64,000 bases of DNA from positions 62,001-126,000 of the forward strand of contig JAGQDJ010000009.1 in NCBI GenBank assembly GCA_022885665.1. The letters are read 5' to 3'. Source of the stretch: Triops longicaudatus. Lineage: Eukaryota > Arthropoda > Branchiopoda > Notostraca > Triopsidae. The notes beneath the pieces were generated by a model. It was not told where the DNA came from. It searched no databases and saw nothing but the letters and a program-made list of their open reading frames with translations. Position 1 is the first letter of the stretch. The number at the start of each line of letters is the position of its first letter. Below are positions 21,568 through 35,348 of the stretch, one piece after another. The position numbers and the translations under genes are program-made.

Positions 21568-24500
21568 TTATTCGCCTTTAACGGAAACTTTTCTGCCCGC
21601 ATTCTTGAACGAAAGTCGCTTATTTGCTTTAGGGGACGCGAAGAGGTCTTCGTCACCGTGACTCGAATCTGAAACAATATACCCGCCAACTATTGGCTGT
21701 TCTAGAAATAAAACAAGCTAAATATAAGTGTTTACCTCTGTTGCGATTGTCAACGGTCTTCAAGAATCCCGCTGGTCCGGAATCCAGCATCAAAGCAGCA
21801 GTTAAGCTACTATTGGTTGACGAAGGCCCTGACCCGCTTCCAATGAACGATCCTGAAGAGTCTAACGGTGCAAATGTGATGCCCGAAGCTCGCTGTAACA
21901 ACATTGATCCCGGTTTCCCCACGGGTGCAAATACTTGCGACGCAAATTCTTCAAACGTGGATGTTTGTTTATGGTTCTCAATAAGAGATTCCAACGCTTT
22001 GGTCCGCTCTTCGTAAAACGTTTGATAGAGAGGTAACATGCTTCGTTTAGCTTTCGAAGCGTTTAATGCCGTGGCTCGCACTAAGCCTGGCAGTGATTGC
22101 TTGTCTACCACACACTCGTTAAACAAAGGACCCACGAACGGAACCTAACCAATGGACAATGGAAGAGATTAGAAATCGTGGAAATTTTCGGCTTTACGTT
22201 TTTGTAGGTATTGAAGAAGTAATAGAAAACGTTATAAAATACGTACGTCTGGTTTGCGAGAAATCTGGATTCGATGCAAACCATGCGGCAAAGGGTAAAT
22301 GACGATGAGCACATCACAGAATTCCGTGGGAATAATGCCGCGACGGTAATCACGGGAATGTTCGGACCAGACAATGTGAACTTCGTCATTGCCCAAGTGT
22401 CGAGTTTTTTGCAGCAAAGCTTCTTGCGTATTAGAAGGCATTCGTGTCGAAACATGAAACATGACTTCAACGAAGGATGTCGCGTAATACGGCGCCGTTT
22501 CGCCCGTAGTTTTATTGCGCTGCAAGCCACCCATGAATCCTGTGTGCGACTCCAGTTCCACCTGACAACAAATTAACCCAGTGCAACTTCACAAGCATTT
22601 TAATTCATAAAACTGACTGTTAACGATAATAGTCTACTAATAACAATATTCTTGGAGAAGAACACAGGTTTTCTGAATCAGAAATTTTTGTGAACCAAAT
22701 GGCGTTGAGACTTTAAATAATTGCTAAATCGGAGCTCTGCCGAATTTGAAAACAGCAAAATCATAATGTAGAAAGAACAGGACGTATCCAAGTTTTAGTG
22801 TGTTTTTTTAGATTTCGAGGGGGGTGGGGGCGTACGGCCTTATGAAAAAGAGCTATTTCATAAATGACGAATTTACACGCATTACGCTATGAGCAACTGA
22901 CAAAAGTGAAAAACTGAAATAAGATTAATCACCTCCCAGGCCATGGCAGCTATAAAGTCTTCAAAAGCTTGACTACCACCAGAATTGGATAAGATCGATG
23001 TTTTATCTTCCTGGCCTTCCGCTACATATACCACGGCGATCTTATGCGTCTCCCGGCATTTCTGACTGTCCAAGTTTTTTAGCTCACGCAGCAATCGCTC
23101 GTTCTTTTTGAGTAAATTAATTTGCGATCGTTTTTCCCAAGAAAACAGTCCCATTTGGGAAAACAAGAGCCTACACAAGTAGAACGCCGAGTCAGGTTCG
23201 TCTGGAATGGGCTCTGTTTGTCGCGGTGCCACAGACCTGGAATATAAACCGATATTTTAAACAATGTAATTTCAGTTGCAAGGAAAGACCTAATATACCG
23301 AACAACGTTGATAAAGAAATGATAGAGCACAAAAAGAATGAGAAAAATCTAAAAAGTAGAAAAAAAAGTATTACATGTTAAAATTAGGAAGCTCACATAA
23401 GAATTAAAACTAGTAAAGATAATCTGAAAGTTAGGAGACGAAAAATAATCAAACAGAACAGCAAATAAGTCTGAGAGTATTACGATGCATCGTAAGCATG
23501 TTTGCTTAAGTAGTCCAGCTCCAAATTTCTTTGGTTCAAAAGCGCAGTGAAGGCTTCCTCTTCCACCTCACTCGGTAAAGATTTCGGTACAGGGGCGGGG
23601 TTTGTTAAAGGCCAATCCGTACGGTGCGCACCAACACACTCAGGACTGGTATGACCAAGATAAAGAAGCAGGTCTTCCAGATTGTCCATATCTAGTGCAG
23701 TATCTTCATACACCGGTAAAACGCCCAACGGACGATGCCTCAAAGAACACCTTGGTGGTGACACTTGAGTACCAGCACCTCCCGTCAGTCCCACAAAAGA
23801 AGATATCATTAACATATCATCCGATTTGGTTCGGTGGTAACCATCTCCAATGCCGTTCGAATGACTGGACTGTAACTGTGAATGGGTCGTCACGAAAGTC
23901 GGCGTCTGTGCGAAAGAACTGTAGCGCGACTGGCGCGTTAACGTGGCTTCTTCTTGCAAACCATACAAGATCGAAGCGTCCCAACAGGCTTTCCCGCTCA
24001 GATCTCTTAAAATGACCCGGACTTGCGAAGATGCTGTTTTCAAGCCAGCTGTGACTCCACCTCCCGGTACTTCCAGCGCCGGTAACTGAACTAAAGACAT
24101 GAGGGTGCTTTGGTTCAGGACGAAAAATTGCACATAAGGTGACTGGAAGACGTCAGAGCTTAAGTCGTCGCACAATGGCAAACCGGGAATGTCATCTTGT
24201 TCTACGACCAACGAACTCAATCGTGAAGCTCCGATCCCTAACGGGAAGTGGTTGAGATGGTTCACCAAATGCGTCATAAGCATCCGTGCAGCCAGCCGAA
24301 CCGAACTTAGCGCGTCGGACGCCTGGATTTGGCGTTGAAGCCGGGTCGTAATAGCGGGAGAAGGGTTATTGTCACTCGCTGGCGAACTGGGAAGGGAAGA
24401 AAAGCTTTCTTTCATATTATCTACGCTGATATCCAGTGTAATATCTGTAGGAGGCGTTTCGCTCACTGGAGTGCTCAAATGCGACGAATATCCATTGGTA

Positions 24501-27500
24501 CCGGTTGCCACGCATTTTAAAACCTTAAAGAGAAATAAATTCAAGTTAAGAAACACCCCAATCTGCTTTCACAACTACGTAACGAAGGTTTAGACGTGAT
24601 TATTACCTTGAATACGGTAAAGAGAAGAGATTGTGGAGCATCACGTAGTAAGACACCTTGAGGAACTCGCATACACCATTCGCCCAAGGTGAAATTAAGT
24701 GACAGTAAGAGTCTTTTATCTTCATCAGAGCAGTTCGCTGGGGAAACAGCGGCTAAAGATGCAAACGTATACGCCAAGTCCTCGATAATTTTCTTTGGAA
24801 TGTCAGGGAAATGCTCCAAAAGCACTGGCGCGTGGTCACAGAGCAAAAGGAGCGCGTCGCAGGCTACTTGTCCCACAGCACGGTTTTTAAACTGGTAATG
24901 GTACAGTTACGCAGATTAGATTACGAACCGCGTCAACTAAATATAGCAAAGCGAGAAAACGCAGGTAAAAAATGCTGCACTTACCTCAACAGACGGGGCT
25001 AAGCGAACCGTGGGTGAAGGAGCAGCTTGCTTTACACGTAAAGAAACACAAAACGAGCAGCAAAAATGTGGGCAACACAGGCGACAAAAGCAATAAATTA
25101 GGGTTCGGGTATTAAGCTAACAAATGTCATGCGTTACAGTTACACAAAACAGGACTCGCGAAAAAATATTAAGGTAAAAACGGTAATAATAACAACAACG
25201 ATAGTGAATGGTTAAAAAATCGCATAATATACCCGTAAAACGGCCAACAATACAGAGAGAACATCTCTCAATTTGGAATGGAAGGTGCGATGGACCAGTT
25301 CACCGTATAAATACAGCCCCAAGCTGCAGATACTGATGCAACGTGCTAATCCTGTGGGTTCTCGCTTAGCCGCTTTCAGCAATATCGAAACAATATGATC
25401 CTTTACGTACGCATGGGGAGAAGAAATTATGAAGTAGAATAAGGAAAACAAAAAAGCGACTGAAGGGGAAAAAATGTTACCTTGAAATCTGGGCACGAAA
25501 TAAGTTTGAATTCATTGGGAGTGGGTTGTAGAGCCGGCATATTGTGCATTACGTGAGGGAAGCACAGTAGACTGCCAAGGATTGATGCAGCTTCAGTGCG
25601 AGGACTCTGCAAACATGATCAAACATGATTAGAACGAAAAATTCTGCCAACAAAAGGATGCTTTAAAGACTTACTTCTTTGATTTCCGTGGAAGAGATAA
25701 CTGTATTTGCACCGTACAAAAAGTCCAAGAATAGTGAAGAAAAGCCCGGTAATTGTAGCGATAGGAACCGAGGCCCGCAGTGCTTAATTAACGTATTTAT
25801 TACTTCCTAAAATTTGGAATGAGATGATAATAAGGAATAAATAAACATTAAAAATACCAATTCTAAAAACAATAAGTAGAGTGAAAAACTGAAGGGTGAT
25901 GTTCTGGAAAAATAGTTGAAATCAGTGCAAATTGTAGGCAAAAGAGTGGAAAACAGACTTTTCAAAATTAGAACGACGAGAATAATAGCTTCAAAAATAA
26001 CAAATGAAATCGTACTGAAAATAATCGATTTAAGGAAAGAAACTTTACTGTATCGTTGTTCACGAGTCCACTGTGCAACACGCGGTAAAACTGCAATAAA
26101 TGCGTCTTGGGTAGAGGTAAGTCTTGAGGTCTGACAGTTAACTGGCATAAAAGACGCAAAGCGTGTAGTTTCCCTTTCTGGTACTCGGCCGGCAAGGAAA
26201 ACGCCTAATTGCACAAATTACAATGTAAATACACACGGAATTATTTGCCGTGCTAACACAAGTTGATCCGTTATTTTAGATTTAATCTATGGCTTCAGAA
26301 ATTGACTTTACTTTGAAACACCACGGAGCCAACAAGTACAGCGGCGGTACGAATTCGGGCAACGGTGGTGTACTTAGATTGTCCAAACTAACTCCCTGGT
26401 TTTGTCGGATCTAGAACCAACACGACGTAATTATGGTGCGCCTTCGGCCTGACCTTAATCTATTTGTTTACTTTAATTAAGGTGCCACATAAATCCACCA
26501 AATATTCCATAATTTTCCCGTAAATAGTCGGGTCCTGAACTTCGTTAATATCGCCTAAGGCTCCCAACATTCTGCGCCACAACACAACCGCTACGTCCGG
26601 TAACCAGCCCCGCACGGTACCCCCAGCCATCACAGATCGAGTTTCAGACAACGAGTGTGCTTCGTTGGCTTCTAAATTAAACGAATTTAATGCAAAGTTT
26701 GAAGTGCTTAATGAACTTTACCTAAGCTTCCTCCCTCGGCTCCCAGCATATCAATTTGAAGCGGAGAGTCCTTGATGGAATTAGTCTCAAGGCCTGACGA
26801 CGGTGCCGGAGATGGCGAACGCGAAGCCCCTTCAGAATCCGAATACTGTGACAATGTAGCTACTGTAACAGGAAAAAATTGCCCTGAGATTTTTTCCAAA
26901 GAAAGAAGACAAGTACGCACATCGCAAGTGACGTAATGAATCCATGGAACGGGACCGTTTCCGTGGTCCGAACGCCTTTCTTGGAGGCTTTACGGGCGTA
27001 GTCGCTTCCCGAGTAGGCGTCCCCGCTTTTGCATGTGACAGTATCCGCAACAATTCTTGTTCTACTGCAACCGGCAATACTAAATTAAAAAAAGATAAAT
27101 AAAAAATAACGCTATTAGTATTCATACTGCGTCACTTAACGATGCTTAATTCGAAATATCTCCGCGCATTAAAAAATAATGTCAATACACATTAATACAA
27201 AACTGTTAGTGGTCTCGGCCCCGAAATCGCCAAACTCTTAATGGCGTACAGGTGGCTCCACTAATACACAAGGCAATTCCTTTCGGACGTTTAATGGCAT
27301 AGCGGGAAATTCTTACCCAAAAGACGCTACGCAAAATTAAAATCGTCCATTTGCGAAAATGAAACAAAAATGTAAACGAAAGAAGTGTAAAAATAGCCTC
27401 GTCAACGTAAAAACAAGTTTTAAAATACAAGACAACTGGAATAAAAATAGAAAAGTCAAACCAAACGAATTAATTCAGGAAAACATTGATACAGGCAAAA

Positions 27501-30500
27501 GAAAGCATATAACTTATGAAAGGATAAATTCCGGCCATGTTTTACCTGGTACAGTAAATGGACCAGCCGGGTGGCTTTTATGCCTACTACGGCCGCTTTT
27601 ACTACCATGACTACGTCGCATACGCAAGTTCCCTTCGCTGAAGCTGCGTTTCAACCTTGGTTGCTGATGATGTCCTAAGTTCCAACCGTGCAGCGAGCTG
27701 TCTTCGAAACTCTCTCTTCGATGCCGTACAATGGGCAGTCCTGGGCGTACATGAGCTACATTCCAAGTAATTCGAATCAATTTAACTCTTTCAGCTACAA
27801 AATCGTCCCCATTACTTATAGAAGAATCGTGCGAGCGAACAGACCCTCCTCCTGTGGAGCGATCTTCATCATGACTGGTAACTTGTTGACTGGATACGGG
27901 TAAACTGGTAGGCTTAGGCTTGACGTAACTAAAATTCTGTCTCATTTCCATGCCTTCATCCATGTTAATCCGCCCAGCTCGTCGTTTCTTCGCTTTTTGC
28001 TCACTAAGTCGGTCCAAGGGGAGATCGTTTAGATCCAGACCGTACAAATTGCGAACCAAAACTCTCGTCAATGTTTCCATCGTTTTCTATATCCCCAACG
28101 GAGCAGAGTTGTAAAAAATCTGTGAGTAACAACCAGTGGCTTAAATATCCCTTTAATTAATACGTACAGCCCATTCCCGAATAAGTTCTTCCCATGTGGT
28201 AAGGGACGACAAGACATTGACAAATTGGTCCCAAAGCTCCGTCGAGACGATCACGTTCAGATTGGCTCGAATCCAAGTCACAATTAACGTTTGGAACAAA
28301 GCCGGTGCCAACCGACCACCCAGCGTTTCTTCTTTATTCTTGGGTACTTTCTCGCCCAAGACTTGTGACGTAATTTGCAGCAATATCAAGAGTAATTGCT
28401 CCCTGCGAAAAGAAATGCCGTGAGCACACGTGTCGCTTCCGAGAAAGGACTCAGTGAAAATTGCAGTACCATGTTTTCTGCTCCATTCGCGTATTCATGA
28501 CCATGTGTCTATAGATGTTCAAAACGCGCTTGCAAGTATCCACCTGTTCCTCCAGCAGTACTAGCGACCCAGGAGGGATCTCCAATAGGAAAACGTGAGC
28601 AGCATTCGTAATGAACACGTGCAAGATATTCTATAAACCAAAAAATTTAGCTGACTCTTTACCGAATTGTGCTCAATCAACACAAACCTGCAATCCCGCT
28701 TTGATTCGTTCTTTCTCGCTGCCTTTCAGTACCAATTTTGCCTCGGAGTAATCCAGCTACAAGAAGTATAAGAAATTTGGAAAAATTAGGAGACAACTGG
28801 TAAGCCTTGATTGACTACACATTACGCTATCTGACGAATATCGAGCTGGATAAGGACTCATGTCCTCCGGTTCGTGCATAAAAGGCGGCACATCCACTTT
28901 CTTCTGAATCCAGTCGCGATACAAAGCAATGACGCGACGTATAGCAGCGGACTGGTGAAAGGGTAAAAGAAACGCTTGGCGAAAAACTTCATGGACCAGA
29001 TTCACGTTTTCCCGAGTGCTGAAGAGCACGTCTTGCACAATGGCCATTTCTAAACTAGGGTGCTCCTCTCTTTTTATGGTACGCGGCAGTATTAAAAAAC
29101 ACACAAAGATAAATCCGCTCAGTTAGCCAATTGCGAAACACAGGACGCTTAAGAGACTCGAATCGTACCCCATATAGAATAATGACGCTGGTTCTTTATC
29201 CGAAACTTGGCTCAAGAAGGACGTATCCATTGCAGGCGAGTTATCATGCGTAAAACTGCCTGACCTTCTCGAATCGGGAGTCAAGGCGCCCACACTGTCT
29301 CCTCCACCGCCATACATCGGGCTTTAGAAGAAGAAAATTCAATTAAGTATGTTTATTTCCCATGAGAAAATTTTGAAGAGCAACAAACCTCGCATCCAAT
29401 TTTTGCCAAACATCAGAGCGGCACCAAGCATGGGTATAATTGGCCATAAACTTAATAACGACTACTCTGCATGACGTATAAGGATCGCGATCAATGTGGG
29501 ACATGGTTCTCAACTCGGGCAGTTCTATTGAGCGGCCCCGACAAAGAGGAAACAAAACAGCGTTAATCGTCAAGCGGTCCAGGAAACGGAAAATAATGAT
29601 TCTGTTTTTTCTATTTTATTTATTTGTTATATGTGCGTTGTGTTACCGTTGGATAGACGATAAACATTGTAGCTTGACGAAAAATCGGGAAAGATGTACG
29701 GCAGATAGTAGCGCTTAAACTGCTCTAATAAGAAACTAAAACTGGCTTGTTGTCGAGCAAAACTTTTATCTCGCCAATCGAGCTTCGTTACCTAGGTGGA
29801 AAAAATATATAATGAAAAGCAGATCTCGTTACAAAAGCAATAAGATCGTGTTTCTTACTTGCGAAACCATATATTCCAGAAGGCCTTCCAAGAGAAATCT
29901 AGTGGAATCTTCCGGAATCTTCTCACTTGGCTGTTGGGGAATGATAGGCTGCAGATCGACTGGTACAACAGCTACGGTACGAAATAAAGATTAAATTCTT
30001 GTTAGGAACCCTAAATATAATACTAACGATGGCTCGGATCGGTAGCATTCTGCTGGTATGCAGAACTATATGATAATCCTGGGCCATCCAATGGAGTAGG
30101 GAAACCTGGCACCAATGTGGCAAAAATGGCATTCAAGGGTGCGTCGTTGGGATCCGCTACGGCTTGATAATATTGCAAGAAAAGTCTGTAGAAACATTGA
30201 CATGGAATAAACGCATTGCAGAAGATAGTTTTAATTCTAAAAATACCTTGTGGCTTCTTTACGTAAGCGGAATGTGTTGCCTGGATGTAGGATTTTACGA
30301 AATATCCGGCTAACGCTATGGTACTGCCATCGTTGCTTAAGCAACTCCGGAAGATAGATCAGAACGCGCTCAAAGACATGCAAAACACTTTCTAAGTCTT
30401 CTTTCTGCGCTTTGCTGGTCCCTAATATGATAACATGCTTTATTTAGATGGATACTCGATGCTCAAACAGGTACTACCTTTGAGTTTAAGATTGTTCTCT

Positions 30501-30760
30501 GTGATAATGAAAAGGTCGTATACTACAAAATAGATCTGACTGTAGTTATTTTCAAAGAAGTTTTTGGATTCAGAGGCCTCGATATGATCTAAAAGGAATA
30601 CGAAAGGTTAGAAGACTCAGGGTTGGGTTGTTTTGAAAGCTGGGTTACCGAGAACCACTCGAAGATGTCTGAAGCGAGTGGCAGTGTCTTTTTTGCCGTC
30701 CAAAAACTTCTGTAGGGACCTTTTCCAGTCGGTGTGAGGTTTCTTGTTAAAGACGTTCAT
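21568..30760 (-). CDS. RALGAPA: Ral GTPase-activating protein subunit alpha (RALGAPA1/2)
   Basis: This is the catalytic subunit of the RalGAP (TSC-like) complex, which switches off Ral GTPases in the cytosol with RALGAPB. The minus-strand gene has over 20 exons. It starts at 30760 with MNVFNKKPHTDWKRSLQKFL, the family N-terminus, followed by FFENNYSQIYFVVYDLFI. The middle is helical-repeat sequence with polar linkers (for example MQSPRTEAASILGSLLCFP and FTLGEWCMRVPQGVLL). The C-terminal Rap-GAP domain is spread over exons at about 23.2-21.7 kb: KIAVVYVAEGQEDKTSIL, HTGFMGGLQRNKTTG, HLGNDEVHIVWSEHSRDYRR with the Asn-thumb Asn, GIIPTEFCDVLIVIYPL, and FYEERTKALESLIE. A last small exon ends GRKVSVKGE-stop at 21568. 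Individual exon borders were not all phase-checked. The promoter is shared with NOL12. Confidence 0.94.
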
Positions 30761-31275
30761 GGTCAAAGAAGCCTATGGTGGACATCACTAATTAAACGTA
30801 GCTAATTTTTCACGGGTATTTCTGGGCTTTCCTCGTCAGTACACCAAGCACCGTACGCTGCATTTGTTGATATCTTCTAGCGCTGCTGGCGACACCCAAA
30901 TGCAAATCAGTTAGCCCGCCTAGTTTGAACTTTTTGAATAGCGTATCCTACCAATCATGAAGTAATCATATTTCCTAAGATTTCATTTTTCTAAGAACTA
31001 ATATAAGATTTTGAGTCAGATTTAGCTAAATATTTCCCACTAGATTAAAGTGTTTTTACTTTAATGTATTTTATTTTTATTTCATTCAAAACTTCCAATG
31101 CCATCTGATGGGTACTGGCTGCACCTCAGATGAATTCCTCGACAAGGTTTTGTAAACACCTCGAAAAGAACTCGTGCTCGTGCTTCGAGCGGAATACATT
31201 CAGTAGAGTTCGTAAAGGTAAGATACATAATAAAATATATCAGAAGTATTTAGCATATTAATATTTTCTTTTCAG
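30761..31275. promoter_or_regulatory. Divergent promoter region of RALGAPA and NOL12
   Basis: Two genes start outward from this 515 bp gap. TCAGTAGAG at about 31200 is initiator-like, and AAAG|GTAAGATA at 31216 looks like the donor of a NOL12 5' UTR exon, because the NOL12 ATG follows directly after a TTTTCAG acceptor. No TATA box is seen. Confidence 0.5.
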
Positions 31276-32305
31276 ATGGGAAAAATCTCGGGAAATGCGG
31301 CTTTGAATGGAAGTGGTGGACCAAACAAAAAGAAACATAGTTTGCAAAGTATTTTCTTTCCACAGGGCCAACAACCACAGTCACAGTTAACGCGAAAGCC
31401 CAAGAATCGAAAAAATAAAGTTCAATTGGTCTTTGACGAAAACAAACGAAAGTAAAAGCGAACTTCTCCATTTATTTTCGATTTTTTGCGTATATTGCTA
31501 TTCTTTAGAGAATTCGTGCATGTGTAGCCATCTCGCACCGAATGATTTGTTTTAACATAAAATTAAGTTCTATTTTTATACCAGTTAGTTTATTATTCAT
31601 AACAGTATTATTTTTAATTCATTTTATTGGTAGTATTTTTTAGTATTTTCGATATACGTGATTTTAACTTTTGAATGTTTGCTATAGACGACCGACATCG
31701 TTATTCAATATTATTGTCGGCTTCGGCTGTCGTATATTTAACTTTAAATACCATTTTATGTATAGGGAATTCTTGACCGGGTTTTCGAAGCGGAAGGCTG
31801 AGCGGAAGCGTCATTTCGAAGAGAAGTTAAAAAAAGAGCTTAAAGAAGAGCGAAAGAAAATTCGCCAAGATTTGCGGGAGAAGATTAAAAAAGGTGCCGA
31901 GCGGTCATCGATCCCCGAGTTAGAACATTTAGTCGAACCTCAGACATTTGATCTGCCAGAACATACAGTGACCATTACAGACTTGTCGGAAGCGAAGCTT
32001 GCGGAAGAGAACTTATTCCTCGGAACTAATACTGTAAATTTTCTTGTGGTCTTTAGTAGTAGCATGTTTTCTTAATTGACAATATTTGTTGCGAACAGGC
32101 AACTACGATGCCTGCCGAAACTTTGGAAATGGAAGGCACTAAGAAAGAGCTTGAACGAAAGCTGAATCGCCAGATTACTAAGAAAGTACAGAAGAGTACC
32201 ACGTTTAAGAAGAAAACCAATTTTGATAAAGCTAAGAAAGGCAAAGCAAAAAAAGGCAACACCCGACCGCCTAAATCGAAAAAGAAGCACGGCAACAAGG
32301 GATAA
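31276..32305 (+). CDS. NOL12: Nucleolar protein 12 (Rrp17/viriato family)
   Basis: NOL12 proteins are nucleolar RNA-binding factors needed for pre-rRNA processing; the yeast homologue Rrp17 is a 5'-3' exonuclease. Exons 31276-31451, 31766-32033 and 32099-32305 fit phase exactly and give 216 residues (human about 213). The hallmark VQLVFDENKRKEFLTGFSKR spans the first junction. A long basic/acidic coiled coil (KRHFEEKLKKELKEERKKIR) and the family motif EHTVTITDLSEAKL follow. The C-terminus is highly basic (AKKGKAKKGNTRPPKSKKKH), a likely nucleolar localisation signal. The ATG at 31276 follows a splice acceptor, so a non-coding 5' exon exists. The N-terminal extension of about 45 residues before the conserved block is unremarkable. 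The lipocalin gene converges 107 bp downstream. Confidence 0.95.
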
Positions 32306-32412
32306 CACTTATATCAATACAATCGTCACGCAAAAAGTCTTAATTTTTATACATTTATTGTTAAGAGAAGTACAGTATTTCTTTTTTTACAAAGATAAGC
32401 CCCCTACAGCTT

Positions 32413-33193
32413 TTATTGCTGGGGTGCGTAGAAGCAAGTGTCTCCTTGGTATGTGGGTTGGAACTTGTTTACATCAATACCGAAACTAGCGAAAGCAGCC
32501 TTGGCAGCATCAACGGCTTCTTGGCTGGGAACGCGGTCGCGGGTCAAGATCCAAGCGTATTCGAACTTGTAAATACTGGCACTGGTGCAGGAGTAGACAG
32601 CGCTGTAGGTAGTATAGTCAGTGTCCAACACCAAATAGGAACCATTGGGACCTGTGCACAATTAAGAATGTTGGATTAGCGAAATTTTCAGGATTTTCGA
32701 CATTGCTTTCGTCACTTACGGCCAGGGAATTCAACGGTGAGGTGCCCGGGCTCCTCAGGGTTAGCAGCGTAGGCTTTGCCAGTGATATTGGAGAATTCGC
32801 CACCGGGGGTGATACCAACGTTTTCGACGCTCACAACACCAGGTTCTTGGAATAGTAACGAAAAAAAAAACGATTATCGTCAGAAATTCAATGTGTTTTC
32901 TGAACTTACCGATTTCGCCATAAGTAGCGGCAACGCAGGTGTAGCCTTCTTGGAAAATGTTTTCGAAGCGAGCATATTCGTACCAAGTTCCAGCATACTA
33001 AACAACAATAGTAAAATTAGACTACGAATGAAAAAAAAATGAAGAAGAACGGAAGGGCTCAAAAAGTTAAACTTACGGGAATGTAGTTGAATTCGGGTTC
33101 GGTGGTAACAGCCGGGCAAAGGGAATTGACGTCTTTAATGTTGGCGGCGTGCAAGCCGAGGAAGCAAGCTGAAAGGATGATTGCACGAATCAT
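32413..33193 (-). CDS. Lipocalin (apolipoprotein D / crustacyanin-like)
   Basis: Lipocalins are secreted beta-barrel carriers of small hydrophobic ligands such as retinoids, pheromones or carotenoids. Four minus-strand exons: 33193-33077, 32997-32910, about 32844 down to 32720, and about 32653 down to 32413, for about 190 residues. The signal peptide is MIRAIILSACFLGLHAA. The lipocalin signature is YAGTWYEYARFENIFQEGYT. Other family features are VAATYGEI, ITGKAYA, LTVEFPG, and SYLVLDTDYTTYSAVYSC followed by YAWILTRDRVPS. Cys residues near the N-terminus (SLCP), after the signature (YTCV), in YSC and at the end (DTCFY) fit the two-disulphide apoD pattern. A TATAAG box on the minus strand at about 33260-33255 suits a highly expressed tissue gene. 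Ligand cannot be inferred. The upstream ATG at 33268 is rejected because it precedes the signal peptide. Confidence 0.9.
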
Positions 33194-34255
33194 AATGGAA
33201 GCTTCGGGGTTTGTCACGAACTTGTGGTTGCTTTCTGTTGGATTCCTGAGGCTACTTATACCCTCCACTCTTATGTAACGCGACTATTCAGGAAGCATTA
33301 AAAACACGTGTCAAGCAATGCTGTTTCGGATGTTATCAGAATTGAATACAAGGTCCTCTTTTCGGCAGCAGATTATTGAAGTGCTCTATCTTGAAACTTA
33401 TTGATATACGACAGGAAAATATGAAAGAAATCCTGCCGAAGAACCGGGCCCGTGGAGCAAAGTTCGACAAGCACCTTAGCTCTATCCCACGGTCCCTTAC
33501 AACATTTTTTGAAATGTTGAAATAAGAAAATTCGATAAATCAAGAAAAGTTTGACGTAAGATTATGACTTTCTGTTTAGTTTTTTGACTTTCGTAACACC
33601 GGTTGCCAGCTTCGTGACGCTTTACAATAAATACAACATGCCAAGCGAAGTATTGCGTTTGCTTATCAGTCACGATTATTTCCTGTGCGAATAATAGCGT
33701 GATACACGGCGAACCTTTGTTATGTAAGTACCAATACAAGGACCGCAAACTTTTGTTGAGACGCGAAGGTTGTGTGCCTGTTGCGCTTGCCATGAGGTAT
33801 CGCGTGGAGAAATAGGAAAACATGCGTTTGGCTACAAAGCAACCGAGTTTTCAGTTTTAGCAGGGTTATTTTTGCTCCTGATGGGTCGTGGCTGCTCAAA
33901 GTCGCGCCCTTTATGCCGCTCTTTCGCCATGTGACACAGTTCTAGGTTGATGCTTGTGCTCAAATCATCTTTTTCTGAGTGCAAAGCAGGAGGTGTGCTT
34001 CGTGATCTTCTTTCAAACAAGTCATTCCGCACGGTAGCACTCGTCCGGTTCGGATACGGTGTGCCAAATTTGCAACATTTCGACAGTAGACGACCTTGCA
34101 AACACCCCCCTCACGCCTTTTCTGTGCATTTGTAAAAGCCTCTATCGCAAACAATAACTGCACAAAGAAAGTTCTTCGCATATTCTGTGCGTTTTTTGTC
34201 AAGGCTTGCGAGCAAACCAATTTATCTGTGTATTTCAGCTGGGAAAAAGGACACT
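33194..34255. other. Upstream region between lipocalin and the EF-hand gene
   Basis: About 1.06 kb with no supported gene. It contains the lipocalin TATA region and the EF-hand gene's 5' flank. Open frames on both strands (for example 33497-33823 and 33832-34101, minus) lack recognisable features. Confidence 0.45.
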
Positions 34256-35348
34256 ATGGCAACGGTTACATCTCCAGGAGAGCCCGATTTGAAAGGTAAT
34301 AAGCAAAAAAACGAATTCTGAGACTTAGTGTAGTGGCGACATTGATTTTACTGCGACACTCGTTCGGTTATCTCCTAACTCGCGTTCACGTTTTTTTTTT
34401 TTTCGCAGAACTGCATACGGCGTTTGTGTTAATGGATCAAGACCAAGACGGCCGTGTTACAGCTTCGGAGATCCAAGCTATGCTTAGTCATTTGGGAATT
34501 CATCTGCGAGAAGAAGTCGTGCTAAATTTAGTTCGACAAGCGAGCAAATCTGGTAAAAGCTTCGACCTTCTTTTAAGCTTATCCATATTTTTGGGGGAAC
34601 GATGCTTTGGTTGTCTTGTTCTCACCTTCGGGGACAAGTTGACGTTGTTCTCTCCGTTTTATGAACGTTTCTACATGCAATTTGTGGCAGTCTTAAAATA
34701 ACTCGCGCAAGTTTAGCTTCTTTTCTTACACCTTTTAGGTGTCTTTTTTGACCCCCGAACTTAAACACTGGCAACCGAAGGAGCAAACGCATATGAAAGC
34801 TCCTTTTATAATTTGTTGCTTTTGTTAAATTGCCAAGAGCTTTTACTACTTAAGCGCATTGGTTTTTTCGCAACAGGGAGCTGTCTCATTACCGAAGCGG
34901 AGTTTTTACAGTGGTTTACGCTCATTCATTCGGTCTACAAAGAAACTCGGGAAGCGCGAGATACCAAATCGAATGTTCATGACAATGATGAGATGACAAA
35001 GGATCTCATTGCTGCTTTCCGGGTTTTTGATCGAGACAGAAATGGTTTTATAACAAAGGTGAAGACTTATTTTTTATTTAATTTTTTTTAAGTATTTATT
35101 TTGTTAAGTATTTATTTTTCGTTAGAGAACTCGTATTGTTTAATAATTCTTTTACGGTCTAGGATGAATTGAAGCTAGCAATGGATCTGATTGGAGAAAG
35201 CGTAACTGACACGGGACTCAATGATATGATTCGGATGGCAGATGTTGATAAAGACGGAAGGATTAATTACGAAGGTACACTTTATAACACGAATAAGAGG
35301 AATTACTCAATGATTTTGTCCTCAGAATTCATCAAAATGCTTTCATGA
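34256..35348 (+). CDS. Calmodulin-like EF-hand protein
   Basis: A small calcium-binding protein of the calmodulin/troponin C superfamily. Exons 34256-34295, 34409-34552, 34877-35058, 35163-35274 and 35326-35348 fit phase exactly, giving 166 residues. EF-hand loops: DQDQDGRVTASE (EF1), a degenerate second loop around KSGSCLITEAEF lacking the first-position Asp, DRDRNGFITKDE (EF3) and DVDKDGRINYEE (EF4). The protein ends FIKMLS, like calmodulin's EFVxMM. The central linker (SVYKETREARDTKSN.. to MTKDLIAAFRVF) is longer than calmodulin's, so this is a diverged relative rather than calmodulin itself. With three functional loops it could be a sensor or a light-chain-like regulator; the partner is unknown. 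The second intron (324 nt) is longer than the others. Confidence 0.88.

Noticed and set aside
23602..24015. 137-codon plus-strand frame within RALGAPA
   Set aside because: It overlaps a long, family-matching RALGAPA exon on the other strand; its sequence has no independent features.
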